Below are positions 36,331 to 48,337 of a DNA stretch of 64,000 nucleotides, piece by piece. The DNA is from Trichoplax sp. H2 (Eukaryota > Placozoa > Uniplacotomia > Trichoplacea): assembly GCA_003344405.1 (NCBI GenBank), contig NOWV01000197.1, positions 62,001 to 126,000 on the forward strand, written 5' to 3'. The translations under genes were made by a program, and so were the position numbers. Numbering within the stretch: position 1 is the first letter of the stretch; each line of letters begins with the position of its first letter. Below the pieces are notes generated by a model. That model saw only the letters and a program-made list of their open reading frames with translations. It was not told the DNA's origin and did not search any database.

Positions 36331-37857
36331 CTAGTCTGAATACAATATACTGTACAGTATAGCAGTGTCCGCGACTCTCGCAGTGTTGAAGTTAGACTGT
36401 ATGGCATGGACGAACGACGTGTACACTGCACGCTAGACCATGCGAGAATAGCAAAAGTTGTTTGAATCATTGCTTACCCCCTCTCAACGGAGATGTTCAC
36501 TATGACACACCGATACTATTTCAAAATTTTGGTCAATTTACTTTTAGTACTCGCGCAAGACGAATGGACACAACGTCCAACAGATGTTCTAAATTCGGCC
36601 ATTTCTTTTTAACGGACTGAAATAGGCGCCACGTACATGTACAGTACAGTATTCTTGTATGGTCTACAGTACACAGTACTGTAGTGTACACTCAGTGACA
36701 CAGCGGGTCACCCATTGGTTAATGAAGTTACTACGGTTCATTAACAGTACAGTCCAGTACAGGAGAGGACTGTCCTGTGCGGACATACAATATGCACATT
36801 CTTCAATGCTATACACTGCATGCTGAGCGTATCGAATCGACCAGGTGGTGATGAGGTCGCCTGTGTGGCCACCAGTAACGCTTGACCTTTGCTAGGATCT
36901 GTACCAGGCACCAGCGAGATACGAGTAGACTGTCGAGGTCTCCAGTATACTGTCAACAAAACTCTCAAATCAAGGACAACATCAACAAAAACAACTGCAA
37001 GGTTTCTTTTCGATCAGGTAAGCAAATTAAACTGTGGAAATTCAATTCTTCTTCATCTACTCTCTTTTGCCGGTTGTTAGCTAGAATGGACAACATGGTG
37101 CGATTAAGGCACCATTGATTAGGATCGTAATTCGTCAAACCAGTAGTAGATCTTGTCAGTTTGTTCGATTCACTTGTTGTCTTTCGTGGGTACATGGAGT
37201 ATTGCGCTAGTTTGGATAGTGGATAAACTGGAAGTTGATGCACTTGAAGAATTGACAATCATACATTTTTTAGGCGTTTCTTCTATGTATTAACCAAGGG
37301 AAAAGGTGTCTTAATGCTATTATTAGCAACAGAAACTACCAAGTGCTAATCACCATGGCCAATGTTGTGCTAATGTGATGGATACAATCACCTTGAAACG
37401 ATCCAAAAAGTCCAGCCGCTACAGTAACTAGTCCAAACCGTTCTACAGTATATTGGCCAATGACGATCTTCTCCATCGTGTAGTGCATTAGCCAATGGCC
37501 ATTCTTGCATTTCGAAAGCACGAATTTGCTTTCGATAACTTGCGATGATGGAATAATCGATAGGAAGGACTGTATGCAGAGTCAAGAAACAGCCATGATG
37601 GGCAGTCAATGTCTGAGAGGAACAGTTTACTGCCCAAGATGGACACATTGTAAATTAATTGGCAATCAGTGAAATGGACGGCGTAAAATCCTCCTTCCAA
37701 ATGCTTCATCAACACACTATCTAAACGGTCGAGGCCATTCGTAGCTAGACAGTAATAGCTGTCGAATGGACATGTAAAGATTGTACGACTCATTTGGTAA
37801 TGATGTAATCACTTCGATCTACTGTAGGCAATGTTAATCACCATGACGTTGACAACA

Positions 37858-38098
37858 TAATCCTTTCAAAGGCCTTTTCCACTCTTTCTTGACGGTCTAG
37901 GCCGTTCTATATAACGTAACTTGACGGTGATACTTGACAAATTGACTGCGTAAACATTGAAAAACTCATTTTATTATTGTACAAGAAGTTCGATTGGCTA
38001 TGAGGAAATATTCATCAGCCTTACATTACCAAAGTAGTTCCTTTCAAAGGCCTTTTTACACTCTATCTTTACGGCTTAGGCCGTTCTATATCATAGCT
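37858..38098. repeat. pair of ~60-bp repeats upstream of four-span paralogue B
   Basis: CCTTTCAAAGGCCTTTT followed by CACTCT.TCTT.ACGG and TAGGCCGTTCTATAT occurs at about 37862-37915 and again at about 38038-38093, 176 bp apart. Each copy has internal palindromes (AAAGGCCTTT and CGG..TAGGCCG). The second copy ends about 75 bp before the start codon at 38168, so a role as a promoter element is possible but not shown. Confidence 0.8.
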
Positions 38099-38167
38099 AC
38101 AAACCAACAATGTCTAACATTCTTTTATGACCTTTCCAATGTCAGCTAGGCTACAAAATAAAACGAC

Positions 38168-39851
38168 ATGACGTTGAAATCAAAGAGTATCGAAGCTGCA
38201 ACTTCCGCTAATGCGGCTATGACTCGCTCACTCAAAGTCGTTTTCGACTTATCCTGTGCCACCCTGGTATTTTCCGTTGTTATTTTTACTTTGACTTTAG
38301 CAGGCTTGTTTTTTAAGCCCGTTACCGTCTTCACTGTTGGAACACTACTATTTTTCCATGGCTTTTGGGTTTCAGTACCGGTAAGTAGCTTAATTGTAAC
38401 TTATTATTAGTCTACGGAGTAGTTTGAAAACTTGGTACAGATTAAAAGAGTACTTTTAATATACAGGAACTCAACTTTTAAGCACTATTCATGGGCAATG
38501 AATTTTCATTTTTCCAGTTTTAATTCGTAGCTAATTAAAATCGCAGATATTCGACCTTTTCTATCTTTAGATGCGATAAGTTGTTAAAAAAATTGATAGT
38601 GTTCTATAAAAGATGAAGACACAATCTGGACGTAGTGTAGCTTACTTTCAAGTCCTCTCATTTGTAGTAGAAGATGGCACTACTTTATCCTTAGTTATGA
38701 CAAGCCGTGCTTGACAACTTATACCTGTGAGGCATATCCGTAATCGCACTAGCTATGTATAGCGTAGTTTATTCCCTTCTAGTTAGGGCTATATCTTGTG
38801 CGCAAAGTAGTTTCAAATTTTACATACCAGTATTCTGCTATTATTTGTCTACTAAAGAATTACGACAAATTTATTATAGTACATATACTAACACAATTTT
38901 TGATTACTGATGGCACGAATATAATAAAGATGTTTATTACCAGCGTTTTGGGCATGTGTGGATATGAAAAAGGTGTTTACAAACATTGCCCGGTATGTAA
39001 ATATTCTAAACTGATCGGTTTTAACTAATGCTTACCTCGTTAAGTTTACAATAATATCCAATAAAGTGGATATGTCAACAGTGTCAAAAATACTTTAAGC
39101 TCGTCGTTACGCTTGAACAGATGCTTTGATAAAATGAGCTCGTATAAATTAATGCAGCTAGCTAAAACATTTATTTTGTGGAGCTACACAAGTATAATGT
39201 ATGAATATAATCATTTAGTGGCAGTTGATAAATCAAAATCAATTACTAAAAGCATTTAATCACAAAATTTATATCAAAAGTCATGACCATAATTCCATTT
39301 CGGAAGGAAGTAATTAATAACATGCCAAGACTCAAAAAAACTGATCGCTATCGATGGGATTATTTCTATACACTTATATAATTTACGAGCCGATTTTGTT
39401 TTCTATATTAATCGTAGGCAACAGCTCATTTAGTCTTTGCCATCATAACTGCTATTGCAGTTCTTGCTGGTTTGGTCATTTTAGTCATGAATTTGGTGGG
39501 AATGACTTTTTACGTCGTTCAGATTCTGGAACACCAGGAAACTAATGCACATCGTCTCCCTTCAGTGCTAATCAATGTTGCCTATGCTGGCACCATTTCA
39601 GCTACGTTGGTTTACATCTTTTTCTTCTATGCTTGCATTCATGGCGCTGTGATGTATTGCAGAGCACCGCGAAACCTTGTCGTATACAATGTTTTGACAA
39701 TGCCGGTAAGTTTGTTGTTAAAGTATATTAGCTGTTATGACCAATTCAGCCCCTTCAAGGCACAATAATGTTTCTTGTTCTCTAGGCTCCCTTAATACAG
39801 GATAACGTAAAACCGGCCTATCATAAAAGCAAGTATGGGTATGAAGTTTAA
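38168..39851 (+). CDS. CD20/MS4A-like four-span membrane protein, paralogue B
   Basis: Complete four-exon gene, 209 residues: 38168-38380, 38930-38992, 39418-39705, 39786-39851. All introns are phase 0 and at the same places as in paralogue A, and the second exon is 21 codons in both. Membrane segments: TM1 about 27-50 (CATLVFSVVIFTLTLAGLFF), TM2 across the exon 1/2 join (FHGFWVSVP then MFITSVLGMCGY), TM3 about 96-120 (FAIITAIAVLAGLVILVMN), TM4 about 143-170 (ISATLVYIFFFYACIHG). The end of TM4, IHGAVMYCRAP, matches paralogue A (IHCIVVYCRIP); the TM3 starts also match (ATAHLVF / AKAHLTF). The C-terminal tail ends YHKSKYGYEV with three tyrosines. Family by topology is MS4A-like, where members form channels or signalling adaptors; function here is unknown. 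Exon 1 is preceded by the repeated element at 37858-38098. Confidence 0.82.
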
Positions 39852-41306
39852 GACTTGTATACCGTAAGTCCGAAAGTTAAAACAGGAGGAAACCATCAGC
39901 AATTGTTACATCTAGTTAGCGCTGTTTCTTCGATAGAATAATGTAGTCAGCAGTATTTACGTTACACATATATTCGTTCAAATTTTAATATGGTTGTCAG
40001 AAATTGATCCTCAACAATTACAGCTAGACATGCTATGGAATCGCTTCAATAATGAATTGTAACTTTGTGGAACAAGACACCAAAAATCAATTACTTGGAG
40101 AATCTGCAGGCTATATTGCCTCCATAAGATTTTCTCATTACGTAGTTGAAGATACAGTTAGTGAAATAGAATACCAATTTACTATCTTAATTCAGTAGTG
40201 TTATTCTGAATAACGTGTCCTCAAATAGATCTATTGTTAACTACTCGTAGGCTAATAAACTAAATCACTCTATTGCCTTACCAATTAAGGCAGATTTATA
40301 TTAAATGTCATACTCATAAAAATCCTATCCTTTTGTGTTATCGAAATAAATTACTGTATCGTCAGACTCGTAATGGTGTGAAATGTTTACTTGCGGATAG
40401 ACCAGTCAAGATTGTCTATTACAATCTGCTGGAAGTCGAGCATATTCTTAACTGTTAATGATAGCTTTGCCTTCATGTACGAATTAGCCATAGCTTCCAA
40501 AGGCTAGCCAATTATTTTGTTAGCTTTCAAATGCTTTATCTTGCAGAGACAAAAGTTTCTTTTATTATTTAGGTATTACCAATGACAATGTAACCATTGC
40601 TAATATAAATAATATCGACGATATAAATGCTACAGATATAGATCGTATCTAATCCCCTCTGTAACATGCAATCTTGATATCGATAGCAATTCAATACAGT
40701 AATTAAGAATCAATACCGTACGACATATAGGATGCCATCAAACAACGGAACATTCCAAGCATAAACAGTTCAATACACTACAGTTAGAATAATATAAGTG
40801 TCGTGGAGTCAAAATGAACAACGAACGAAAGAGCTATAGTCTTTCGGATCTATGACTATTACTACATAGAACCATATAAGATACATTCTGAGATCACATT
40901 GCTAAACTGACTTTAGCCTACGATAGATTAAATATCACTAGTACACTTAGATTTTATCCAAATAATATAACAAATTCATTAGAATGAAAGAAATTAAAGA
41001 AAAATATTTCCATCCTTAACCTATAACAAGGTCAGGTAGTTTATATCTTGTATATTGTTCAAAAAGGCTGTAAACCTAGACAAACTTTGTTATGTGGTTG
41101 AAATTACCAAAAACAACAACTAGTAATAAGCTAAGAGTGAGTTTATGTATCATGCAGTTCATGTATTCTAAGTGAGCAAAAGGTACACTACGACTAAGTC
41201 AATATTATGCGCCATGAATGAGCGCTAAAAGCTGCATAGTATCCGTCTTAGTGATTGCAATAGAAAGACTGCTTGCAGATACGATTCGATACTATGCATT
41301 AGCGAA
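39852..41306. other. convergent 3' intergenic region
   Basis: Lies between the 3' ends of four-span paralogue B (+) and ADSS (-). A plus-strand open frame at about 40273-40458 has no recognisable domain. I see nothing else. Confidence 0.55.
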
Positions 41307-44300
41307 TTAGAATCGCCTGATTGTAGCATCGCGAGATTTTCCCACTCCTACAAATTGTACTATTACAATAAACAAAAATTGCTTTAAAGTCATGGAAGCA
41401 AAAATGACATAATCCTTTCATGAACTGTACGAGCATACGATGTTATTTTAATACTTACCAGGTATTCCCGACAGTTCTTCAATCTTCAATATGTAAGCCT
41501 GAGCATTTTCTGGCAAATCACTGAACTTGCGACATAGGGAAATGTTTTGTTTCCAGCCTGGCATTGTGATATACTCGACTTCGACTTCGCTCAAAATCGA
41601 ATGATCGGCTATTTTCATTTCGAAATTAATGTCAATTATTAAAAAATAGTGTAATAATCTCAGCTCGAACAGTGCTCTTTGATGTGTCTTTACTATTATT
41701 ATCTACACAATATCAGTCTGTCTAATTACAGACATGTCCTACAATATACTGATACTATATCTAGTATACAGTATGCCAATCTACAGCAGTTAGTACAGTA
41801 TTTAGACTAATTGTATGTAAACAGGATCCATCTCAAATGAAATACTGACCTGGGAAAGATTTTAATTTTTGACCATTGTGAATATAAGCAGTACCAATTT
41901 TCACTTCCTCGAAAGTGTCCATAACATCTAATTTAGTTACTGCAATACTAAAAATGATGTGTGATTTTAATTGTCAGGAATACCAACTTCTTACCCATTA
42001 AAAAATTTCAAACCTTGTTAATCCACTAATTCTGTTAACGTAATCAAGTACCACAATATCTAGCCAACCACATCGTCGGCGTCTTCCCGTTGTAGTACCA
42101 AATTCCTGTCCGATGTCTTGCAATTTCGTTCCTATATCCTACGAGCAGATACCAGTGATGATTAATTATAACATAAAACCGCGCCTAGCTGTTTCATCTC
42201 TGACGTAAACCTAACGTGCAGCAAATTAATATACTTTTAATACTTACTGAATCGAGAAATGTCGGGAAATCGCCAGCGCCAACGCGGGTTATGTAAGCCT
42301 TACAAATACCCACCACATTTCTGATCGTACTGGGTGGCAGGCCAAGGCCAGTGCAAACGCCTCCAATACCACAGCTGGAAGATGTTACGTACGGGTAAGT
42401 ACCTGTAACATAGACACAAGTATTTTCATTATTAGAGTATTTCCTACGTACAACAATTACATTTTACTTGTTTTTAGTTATTTCCGTACCAAAGTCAAGA
42501 TCAAGCATAACAGCATTTGCTCCTTCTACGATAATATTTTTATTCCCTTTTTTCAGTTCCTCTGATAGAAAGAAGACGGTATCTTCTATACTTGGCCGAA
42601 TAATATCGGCATAACGCTGTTGACAAGCAATAGAAAGAAAGAATCATAATTACCATAAGTTCGTAAAGCATTTCGTAAAGTGGTTCAATAAAGGTGATAA
42701 TCAGTACATACTTTGTATCTTTCTAGTTCTTTTTCTACATCCACTTCAAGCTCAGAAAAACTAGATATAAATAAACAATGATAATTTACAATAAAGTTAT
42801 TATAAAAGATTTGCAAGTACAGCAGTAAGATCATGTGCAAGCAAATTTACCGTTTTCGATAACCCTTAACTAGATTTTTGAATCTATAAAGTTAAACAAT
42901 AAGGCTTTATGTTATAATCTGCATTTACCGAGAATTATTACAAATTATACATATCAGAAATGTTAGCCGAACTTTTTTGTAAAGTCCTCAAAATCGCCCA
43001 TCAAATCGCAAACTCGCAAGCCAACTCGACTAGCCTGTAATCACCGAGCATATTGGTATTTTGCAATTTGTTACGGTTGAAATGTTTAGTCGATTACAAG
43101 CAATATTTTAATTTTGTACCTTTGTTGAATAAGCCGGTCCAATTCCTTTCTTAGTAGTGCCAATTCTAGGCAAAAATAATATCATACATGAAGTCCGATA
43201 AATTTACCCTTTGGAAGTAAAAATTTTAATTTACTTTGAGTCGCCTTTCTCAAGTTCAAGAAGTCCATCAGCTTCTTGATGGAAATCAAATACTGTAAAA
43301 TTCATAAAACTGAATTAAATTCGATATGTAATTGTTCAATGGAGTTCTACAGTGTGTCTATTACCAAGATGGGCTCTATCGGATATTTTTAATTTCGACC
43401 AACAATCTTGAACACCTATATATTTGGCGAACGAAATTATCAACAATGATAATTGCGATCAAATTATATGTAATTTCGTATATGTTGAGCACAGAGGGGA
43501 ACTTTTGCTACTATGGTAGTACTATCACATAAATAAGAGCATCTACCTACCATTTTTCTCAATAGCTTCAATTTCGGCAAACAGGCCAGGAAGATGAATT
43601 ACAACCCCGTTTCCTAAAAATTTGTTTCGATGTAAAACATTTAGCGAGGATTGTAAGCAATATATAATGGATAACATTGCCTATTAAACTGTATACAGTT
43701 TTAAAATTGAATCAATACCTACCAATTACTGAAGTGCAATTGGATTGAATGATACCGCTATAATAGATGATATAATGTTCCTTTAGTAAAGCATCATCGC
43801 AATCAAACCCAGACTTATAAGTAAAATGAAAATTCTCTAGATGACTGGTATTACAAATACGAATCTGGTTTGCATAGAGATATACTGTATGAGCAAAAAT
43901 AGTTTAAAATAGTCATTGCTTAACCTTAAAAAAGTATACGCTACAATGACTATCTTTTGGCAATGAAATAGAAAATGTATACTTATTAGTTCAGTGTAAA
44001 GCAGTCATTTTGATGCGGTCAATAAATACGGTTACAATTTAAAAATAGGAATTTTTACAAGACTGAATAAGATCTTGATGTTATTCCAAAGCCACATGTA
44101 TCATAGATGGTGGCAAGCTAATATACTGTACAGTACGTTTAATGGCTATGAAAGCAGCTGTTGCTAGAGGGATTTGTAAGTTATGTTAGCCGCAGAAGTA
44201 CTGTATGTTATTGTGCAGTGTTGAGTATTGTCGAGTGGTTGAGGTATTGGAAGAAAATTGAGCACAGTACATCCATGAATATTTATACCTATAGCTCGAT

Positions 44301-46222
44301 TGACTTCTATCATAATAATAAATGATTACAAACAACACAAAAGAAATCAGGATACTATGTTACCTAGGTAAAAGATGGAAATGGTAAGTCTTTCCATTGG
44401 CGACTACTGTATGTCCAGCGTTGTTGCCCCCCTATATAGAAGTAATAATCGATTTAGAAAAGAATAGATACAACTAGTCATAGCATTTGAGATTACAGAA
44501 TTCATTGATGGATATTTAATAAACAACAACTTTCAATATGGTTTTAGCATTATAACGCAATATAGCAGCATATTAGATAAAATTTGTCAGTGTTGTAAAT
44601 ACAATACTGTATAGCCACCATCTGCCAATTGTACATACGGGTACAATAAAGGTGTACAGATATGCCAATCTAATCATGTCTACGAGAACTAGCTCGAAGC
44701 ATTTCGCATGACTGTGTACGCAAGCATTATGAGTATTCCTACCGACAATGTAGCCATGAAATCGCAACATGGGAGGAATTATGCTTTAAAAGCACTCCAT
44801 ACAGATACATTACTACAAAAAGTCATGTCTATAGTAGTATGGAATCGATCGTTTCATAAATCTATTCATAAGCTTGACATCGTACTATACTTTCATGGTA
44901 CAGTCCATTCTTCCTTCTACTGTATTTCAATCTAATTCATTAGCGCTCAAAGCGTGTTCTAAGAGCAGCACAGTACGATCATGCACCATCGGGGTCTGGT
45001 TTAATTAATTCATTAATCGCGATTTCGATTTGGCACATATTCAATGCCGTTACTGATTGACTGACACATGTTATTTATGCCAGAGCTGAATTTACAGTAT
45101 ACCAGACATATTGGATAGATTAGTGACAAAGATCAGTGACTATGGCTTAGGAACGATAAAAAAAATACTACGACAGCAGCTGTTTCTCTTAGCAATACGA
45201 TCAATTTTGTAGGGCAACTTTAACGGTTCTTAATCCAATATGTCAATAATCATTTATGATGCATTTACAGTCAAGTCATGTCATACTGGTTCGATTGAAT
45301 GATTGTGTCAAATCGATTCAAGAAATTGATAGATTTCTTTATTGGTGCTTGACTGGAGTAGAAGAACACCAGTATTTGGGATTATATTTCCTATGCTAGG
45401 CATACTGTATCCGGTGTGAAGATATTTAGGATACAGATGAAATAATCTAATTTTGCTTCATCATTGAAAGTACAGTAGTTGTTTGCAGGCTAGAGGATCG
45501 ATGGTATTGTATTTCTATTGCTATAGACTATCAGATTGACCATCTACCATAGCTCATGGTAGCAGTGTCTACTATAAACGATCGATCATTAATTAGTATT
45601 GAAACCATCGCAATCAATCACTACATCCATAATACTATAATTGAATTGATGACTAGGAATAAGCTACAAGCTGAATTGGATAGCCAGATGTTATCAAGCG
45701 AAATCAATCCAATTTCTGAATAGATTCAATTTAATCATTTTCCACGTCGCACTACTGACGACCGTCAGTCATTGGTTTTTCGTCGGACTCTTGTGGCTTA
45801 ATTTGTTTTCTACATGGTAGGCACAATATACGATAGTAAAACACACAACTTATATATTAAAGTATGCAAAAGGGTAACCTATGTTCATGTATAATTATTC
45901 ATTTTATTGCAGTTTGTTGAGTCAACAAGTGAATAGACCATGTGTCGATTACGGCCATGTCTATCATACTCTTCTTGATTCGTCGAGCGTAGTCAATGTG
46001 ATGTCCAAGAAGGACGAAAGAGTGGCTGAAAATAACGTGACTTACCTGACAACGGCATACTATATCAGCTTGAGAAGCTAAAAGATCGACAATTTTCCCT
46101 TTGCCTTCATCACCCCATTGGGCACCCAATATCACGACTAGTGAATTATTCTTTTCATCGCGAAATGGAGCAAAATTCGGTTGGTTGTTGGACGACGACA
46201 TGTTACTTGCAGCGCTTAGCAT
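41307..46222 (-). CDS. ADSS: adenylosuccinate synthetase
   Basis: Complete gene of 16 coding exons, 449 residues: 46222-46046, 44431-44364, 43757-43723, 43613-43551, 43415-43365, 43292-43235, 43165-43120, 43034-42973, 42883-42851, 42760-42712, 42616-42490, 42402-42248, 42138-42014, 41947-41850, 41608-41459, 41359-41307. The enzyme joins aspartate to IMP using GTP, the first committed step to AMP. Motifs seen in order: [114 protein letters not shown] and [14 protein letters not shown] at the C-terminus. Human ADSS2 is 456 residues. Translation may start at M1 or at M8 (MSSSNNQP). The exon 8 donor (GTTCGG at 42972) is unusually weak. Intron 1 is 1.6 kb and carries CAGTA palindromes. Upstream lies the minisatellite and the assembly gap. 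Confidence 0.97.
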
Positions 46223-46362
46223 ACCTAATCCAATCAGTCTTTCCTACTCTACCAGTGGTTGTACTGATGATACACTTTCAACTAGGCTTTATCGATTGTC
46301 AAGGATACCTTGTAGTCTAGGCAATGCGTTCTATGTCAATAATGATTGAATAACAACTGGTC

Positions 46363-47296
46363 AAATCGTCTTTTGCAATGGCTTTTCCTTCCTATCTCAC
46401 CGCTGGCTTGCTCAATTCCGGCGCCACTTTCCTTTGCCAATGAAAGCAATTCTGTATCGTACAGACCTTCGACCGACTAGGTATTGTATTAACTCGATTT
46501 GTTTTGTTTGCTAAGGGAGGCGTGGATGGCGGAAAAGCGGAAAATTCCTTTCTGTCGTCAGCCGTAGTACGTGCTGCAGTCCATTCAACTCAGTGCAGTA
46601 CGTACTGCAGTCCAGTCAGCTCAGTGCAGTACATACTGCAGTCCAGTCAGCTCAGTGTAGTACGTACTGCAGTCCAGTCAACTCAGTGCAGTACGTACTG
46701 CAGTCCAGTCAGCTCAGTGTAGTGCGTACTGCAGTCCATTCAGCTTAGTGTAGTACGTACTGCAGTCCAGTCAACTCAGTGCAGTACGTACTGCAGTCCA
46801 GTCAGCTCAGTGCAGTACGTACTGCAGTCCAGTCAGCTCAGTGTAGTACATACTCCAGTCCAGTCAACTCAGTGCAGTACCGTCCAGTCAGCTCAGTGTA
46901 GTACGTATTCCAGTCCAGTCAACTCAGTGCAGTACAGTACTGTACAGTCAGCTCAGTGTAGTACGTACTGTACCCCAGGACAATCAACTCAGTGCAGTAC
47001 TATACAGTACACGTACTAAACTAGTATGAATGGAATGAGCTGACGTCCATTCTGTAGACTACGACTAGAAACTACATGGAAACGACTAGAAGAAATTCAT
47101 GACTCGTTTTAATACTGTACAGTACAGTACAGTACAGTACTAGGAATTTCTAGAAGTCCATGGCACTGTAGGGAACACCAGCCGGCATGAATCAACGGAT
47201 GCAGAGTACACTACTGCGTCATTTATCGCATAGTGTAAAGGGATCTCTATGCCAGGATTAGTTCAACACCAATTTCACTGGCCTAGTATAGTCATG
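46363..47296. repeat. left copy of a ~1-kb block flanking the assembly gap
   Basis: Runs from AAATCGTCTTTTGCAATGG to CCTAGTATAGTCATG, where the N run begins. It contains a unique-looking lead-in, a 31-bp minisatellite (about 46566-46998) and a lead-out. The same block, slightly longer, restarts immediately after the N run. The outer ends of the two copies coincide with the gap edges, the pattern expected from two contigs that overlap but were not merged. Confidence 0.9.
46566..46998. repeat. 31-bp minisatellite array, left copy
   Basis: Direct repeats of a 31-bp unit that begins GTACGTACTGCAGTCCAG and continues TCAGCTCAGTGTA or TCAACTCAGTGCA, so two variants are interspersed. The unit includes the palindromes GTACGTAC and CTGCAG. 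About a dozen units, with the last few degenerate and enriched in CAGTAC. Units are contiguous with no unique spacers. Confidence 0.92.
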
Positions 47297-47316
47297 NNNN
47301 NNNNNNNNNNNNNNNN
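47297..47316. other. assembly gap (20 N)
   Basis: A run of exactly 20 N. It is placed precisely between the end of one copy and the start of the other copy of the flanking ~1-kb block. Confidence 1.
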
Positions 47317-48337
47317 AAATCGTCTTTTGCAATGGCTTTTCCTTCCTATCTCACCGCTGGCTTGCTCAATTCCGGCGCCACTTTCCTTTGCCAATGAAAG
47401 CAATTCTGTACCGTACAGGCCTTCGACCGACTAGGTATTGTATCAACTCGATTTGTTTTGTTTGCTAAGGGAGGCGTGGATGGCGGAAAAGCGGAAAATT
47501 CCTTTCTGTCGTCAGCCGTGTAGTACGTACTGCAGTCCATTCAACTCCGTGCAGTACGTACTGCAGTCCAGTCAGCTCAGTGTAGTACGTACTGCAGTCC
47601 AGTCAGCTCAGTGTAGTACGTACTGCAGTCCAGTCAGCTCAGTGTAGTACGTACTGCAGTCCATTCAACTCAGTGCAGTACGTACTGCAGTCCAGTCAGC
47701 TCAGTGTAGTACGTACTGCAGTCCAGTTAACTCAGTGCAGTACATACTGCAGTCCAGTCAACTCAGTGCAGTACTGTACATACTGCAGTCCAGTCAACTC
47801 AGTGCAGTACGTACTGCAGTCCAGTTAGCTCAGTGTAGTACGTACTGCATGCAGTCCAGTTAACTCAGTGCAGTACATACTGCAGTCCAGTCAGCTCAGT
47901 GTACAGTAGTACGTACTGCAGGACAATCAACTCAGTGCAGTGTACTGTCTGTGTACAGTCCAGTCAGCTCAGTGTAGTACGTATTCCAGTCCAGTCAACT
48001 CAGTGCACTGTACTGTACAGTCAGCTCAGTGTAGTACGTACCCCAGGACAATCAACTCAGTGCAGTACGTACTAAACTAGTATGAATGGAATGGGCTGCC
48101 GTCCACACTGTAGACTACGACTAGAAACTACATGGAAACGACTAGAAGAAATTCATGACTCGTTTTAATACTGTACTGTACTAGGAATTTCTAGAAGTCC
48201 ATGGCACTGTAGGGAACACCGGCCGGCATGAATCAACGGATGCAGAGTACACTACTGCGTCATTCATCGCATAGTGTAAAGGGATCTCTATGCCAGGATT
48301 AGTTCAACACCAATTTCACTGGCCTAGTATAGTCATG
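47317..48337. repeat. right copy of the ~1-kb block flanking the gap
   Basis: Starts AAATCGTCTTTTGCAATGG directly after the N run and ends CCTAGTATAGTCATG, followed by unique sequence. It is about 87 bp longer than the left copy because its minisatellite has more units; outside the array the copies differ at only a few positions (for example GTATCGTAC versus GTACCGTAC). Probably the other allele or the same locus assembled twice. Confidence 0.9.
47520..48070. repeat. 31-bp minisatellite array, right copy
   Basis: Same 31-bp unit and same two variants as the array at 46566-46998, but longer and with a different order of variants. Units toward the end gain CAGTAC insertions (CAGTACTGTACATACTG). 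Confidence 0.92.

Larger units (their letters stand above)
33120..38167. other. intergenic region between the head-to-head four-span genes
   Basis: This region separates the 5' ends of the two paralogues. It holds hydrophobic open-frame fragments on the minus strand (33488-34576), a degenerate repeat zone with GTACAGTAC palindromes (35220-36970), overlapping minus-strand frames at 36741-37793 that I could not join into a gene, and a repeated ~60-bp element (37858-38098) just before the plus-strand gene. No complete gene is supported. Confidence 0.5.

Noticed and set aside
36741-37793. Five overlapping minus-strand frames (60-101 codons)
   Set aside because: They occupy different frames over the same bases, show no domain and could not be joined with GT-AG borders; a decayed gene remains possible.
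44573-44935. Opposed frames in ADSS intron 1
   Set aside because: No domain, antisense overlap with each other, and located between exons 1 and 2 of a well-supported gene.
46504-47019. Repetitive Cys/Ser/Thr/Gln frames over the minisatellite
   Set aside because: A 31-bp unit cannot keep one frame; the apparent proteins are repeat translations that shift frame from unit to unit.
46566-48070. CRISPR-like array
   Set aside because: Units are contiguous with no unique spacers, in a eukaryotic intron-rich context; it is a minisatellite.
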